Part shown: positions 63,852 through 64,000 of the stretch, piece after piece
Position numbering within the stretch: position 1 is the first letter of the stretch
How the letters are laid out: every line of letters begins with the position of its first letter
DNA from: Owenia fusiformis
Taxonomy: Eukaryota; Annelida; Polychaeta; Sabellida; Oweniidae
DNA: 64,000 bases
NCBI GenBank assembly: GCA_903813345.2
Contig: CAIIXF020000011.1
Coordinates: 25,290,166-25,354,165, forward strand
Reading direction: 5' to 3'
Program-made: the position numbers and the translations under genes
The notes under the pieces: model-generated
What the model was told of the DNA's origin: nothing
The model's input: only the letters and a program-made list of their open reading frames with translations
The model's database searches: none

Positions 63852-63882
63852 ATGGCGGAACTTCCTCCGGGACTAGGTTTCG
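63852..63882 (+). CDS. First coding exon of an unidentified gene
   Basis: An ATG in good context (CGGTCATGG) begins MAELPPGLGF, and after 31 bases a GTAAGA donor follows. The local sequence is CpG-bearing in an AT-rich setting, like a promoter-proximal exon. The peptide is too short for me to name the gene. The rest lies beyond the right edge. Confidence 0.5.
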
Positions 63883-64000
63883 GTAAGATTTTTTTATTTC
63901 CCGATTTACACCTACTTATAAGTCATGTTGTGGATAATAATTTGGCTCGAAGTTAAGGAAGATAGTCTAGTTTGAGAATGCGTCGATGGTTTTAGGTTTT

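Overview
The window reads as nuclear DNA from an invertebrate animal. Genes are split by many introns with GT..AG borders, the intronic and intergenic DNA is AT-rich, and both introns and spacers hold many small inverted-repeat DNA transposons. Gene content (axonemal dynein, tubulin ligase, chondroitin and fucose glycosyltransferases) and the repeat style suggest a marine lophotrochozoan such as a mollusc. That placement is inference; no sequence search could be run.

From about 0.2 to 47.8 kb on the minus strand lies the 5' two thirds of one large gene, axonemal dynein heavy chain 1 (DNAH1, inner arm dynein f/I1-type partner family). I traced 48 coding exons from the start codon at 47838 down to 184. 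Every exon border has GT..AG sites and the joined frame stays open for 8,334 nt (2,778 codons): tail, linker, AAA1, AAA2, AAA3 and AAA4 with their P-loops. The microtubule-binding stalk, AAA5, AAA6 and C-terminus lie beyond the left edge.

Two complete Golgi-type glycosyltransferase genes sit inside DNAH1 introns on the opposite strand: a chondroitin N-acetylgalactosaminyltransferase-like gene (two exons, 12.3-14.1 kb) and an intronless alpha-1,3-fucosyltransferase-like gene (38.6-39.7 kb). Right of DNAH1, in divergent orientation, is an intronless TTLL2-type tubulin ligase CDS (57.5-59.7 kb). The spacer between them has a near-consensus RFX X-box next to an NRF1-like palindrome, a plausible shared ciliary promoter. 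The first 31 coding bases of another plus-strand gene lie at 63.85 kb.

The most notable observation is a tandemly duplicated 106-nt exon in DNAH1 carrying the AAA1 Walker B motif (26768-26873 and 25512-25617). Both copies have intact splice sites, the same length and the same phase. Because 106 is not a multiple of 3, only a transcript using exactly one copy stays in frame. The copies keep the Walker B peptide through about a dozen synonymous changes, but differ in 9 of the last 13 residues. This looks like a pair of mutually exclusive exons that would give two versions of the main dynein ATPase site.

Mobile DNA includes a decayed mariner with a transposase remnant, a mariner-type MITE, a GC-rich Harbinger-like MITE (TAA duplication), an element with 8-bp hAT-like duplications, two foldback elements, a 5'-truncated LINE with a perfect 10-bp duplication, and a 22-bp minisatellite that abuts a DNAH1 splice donor.
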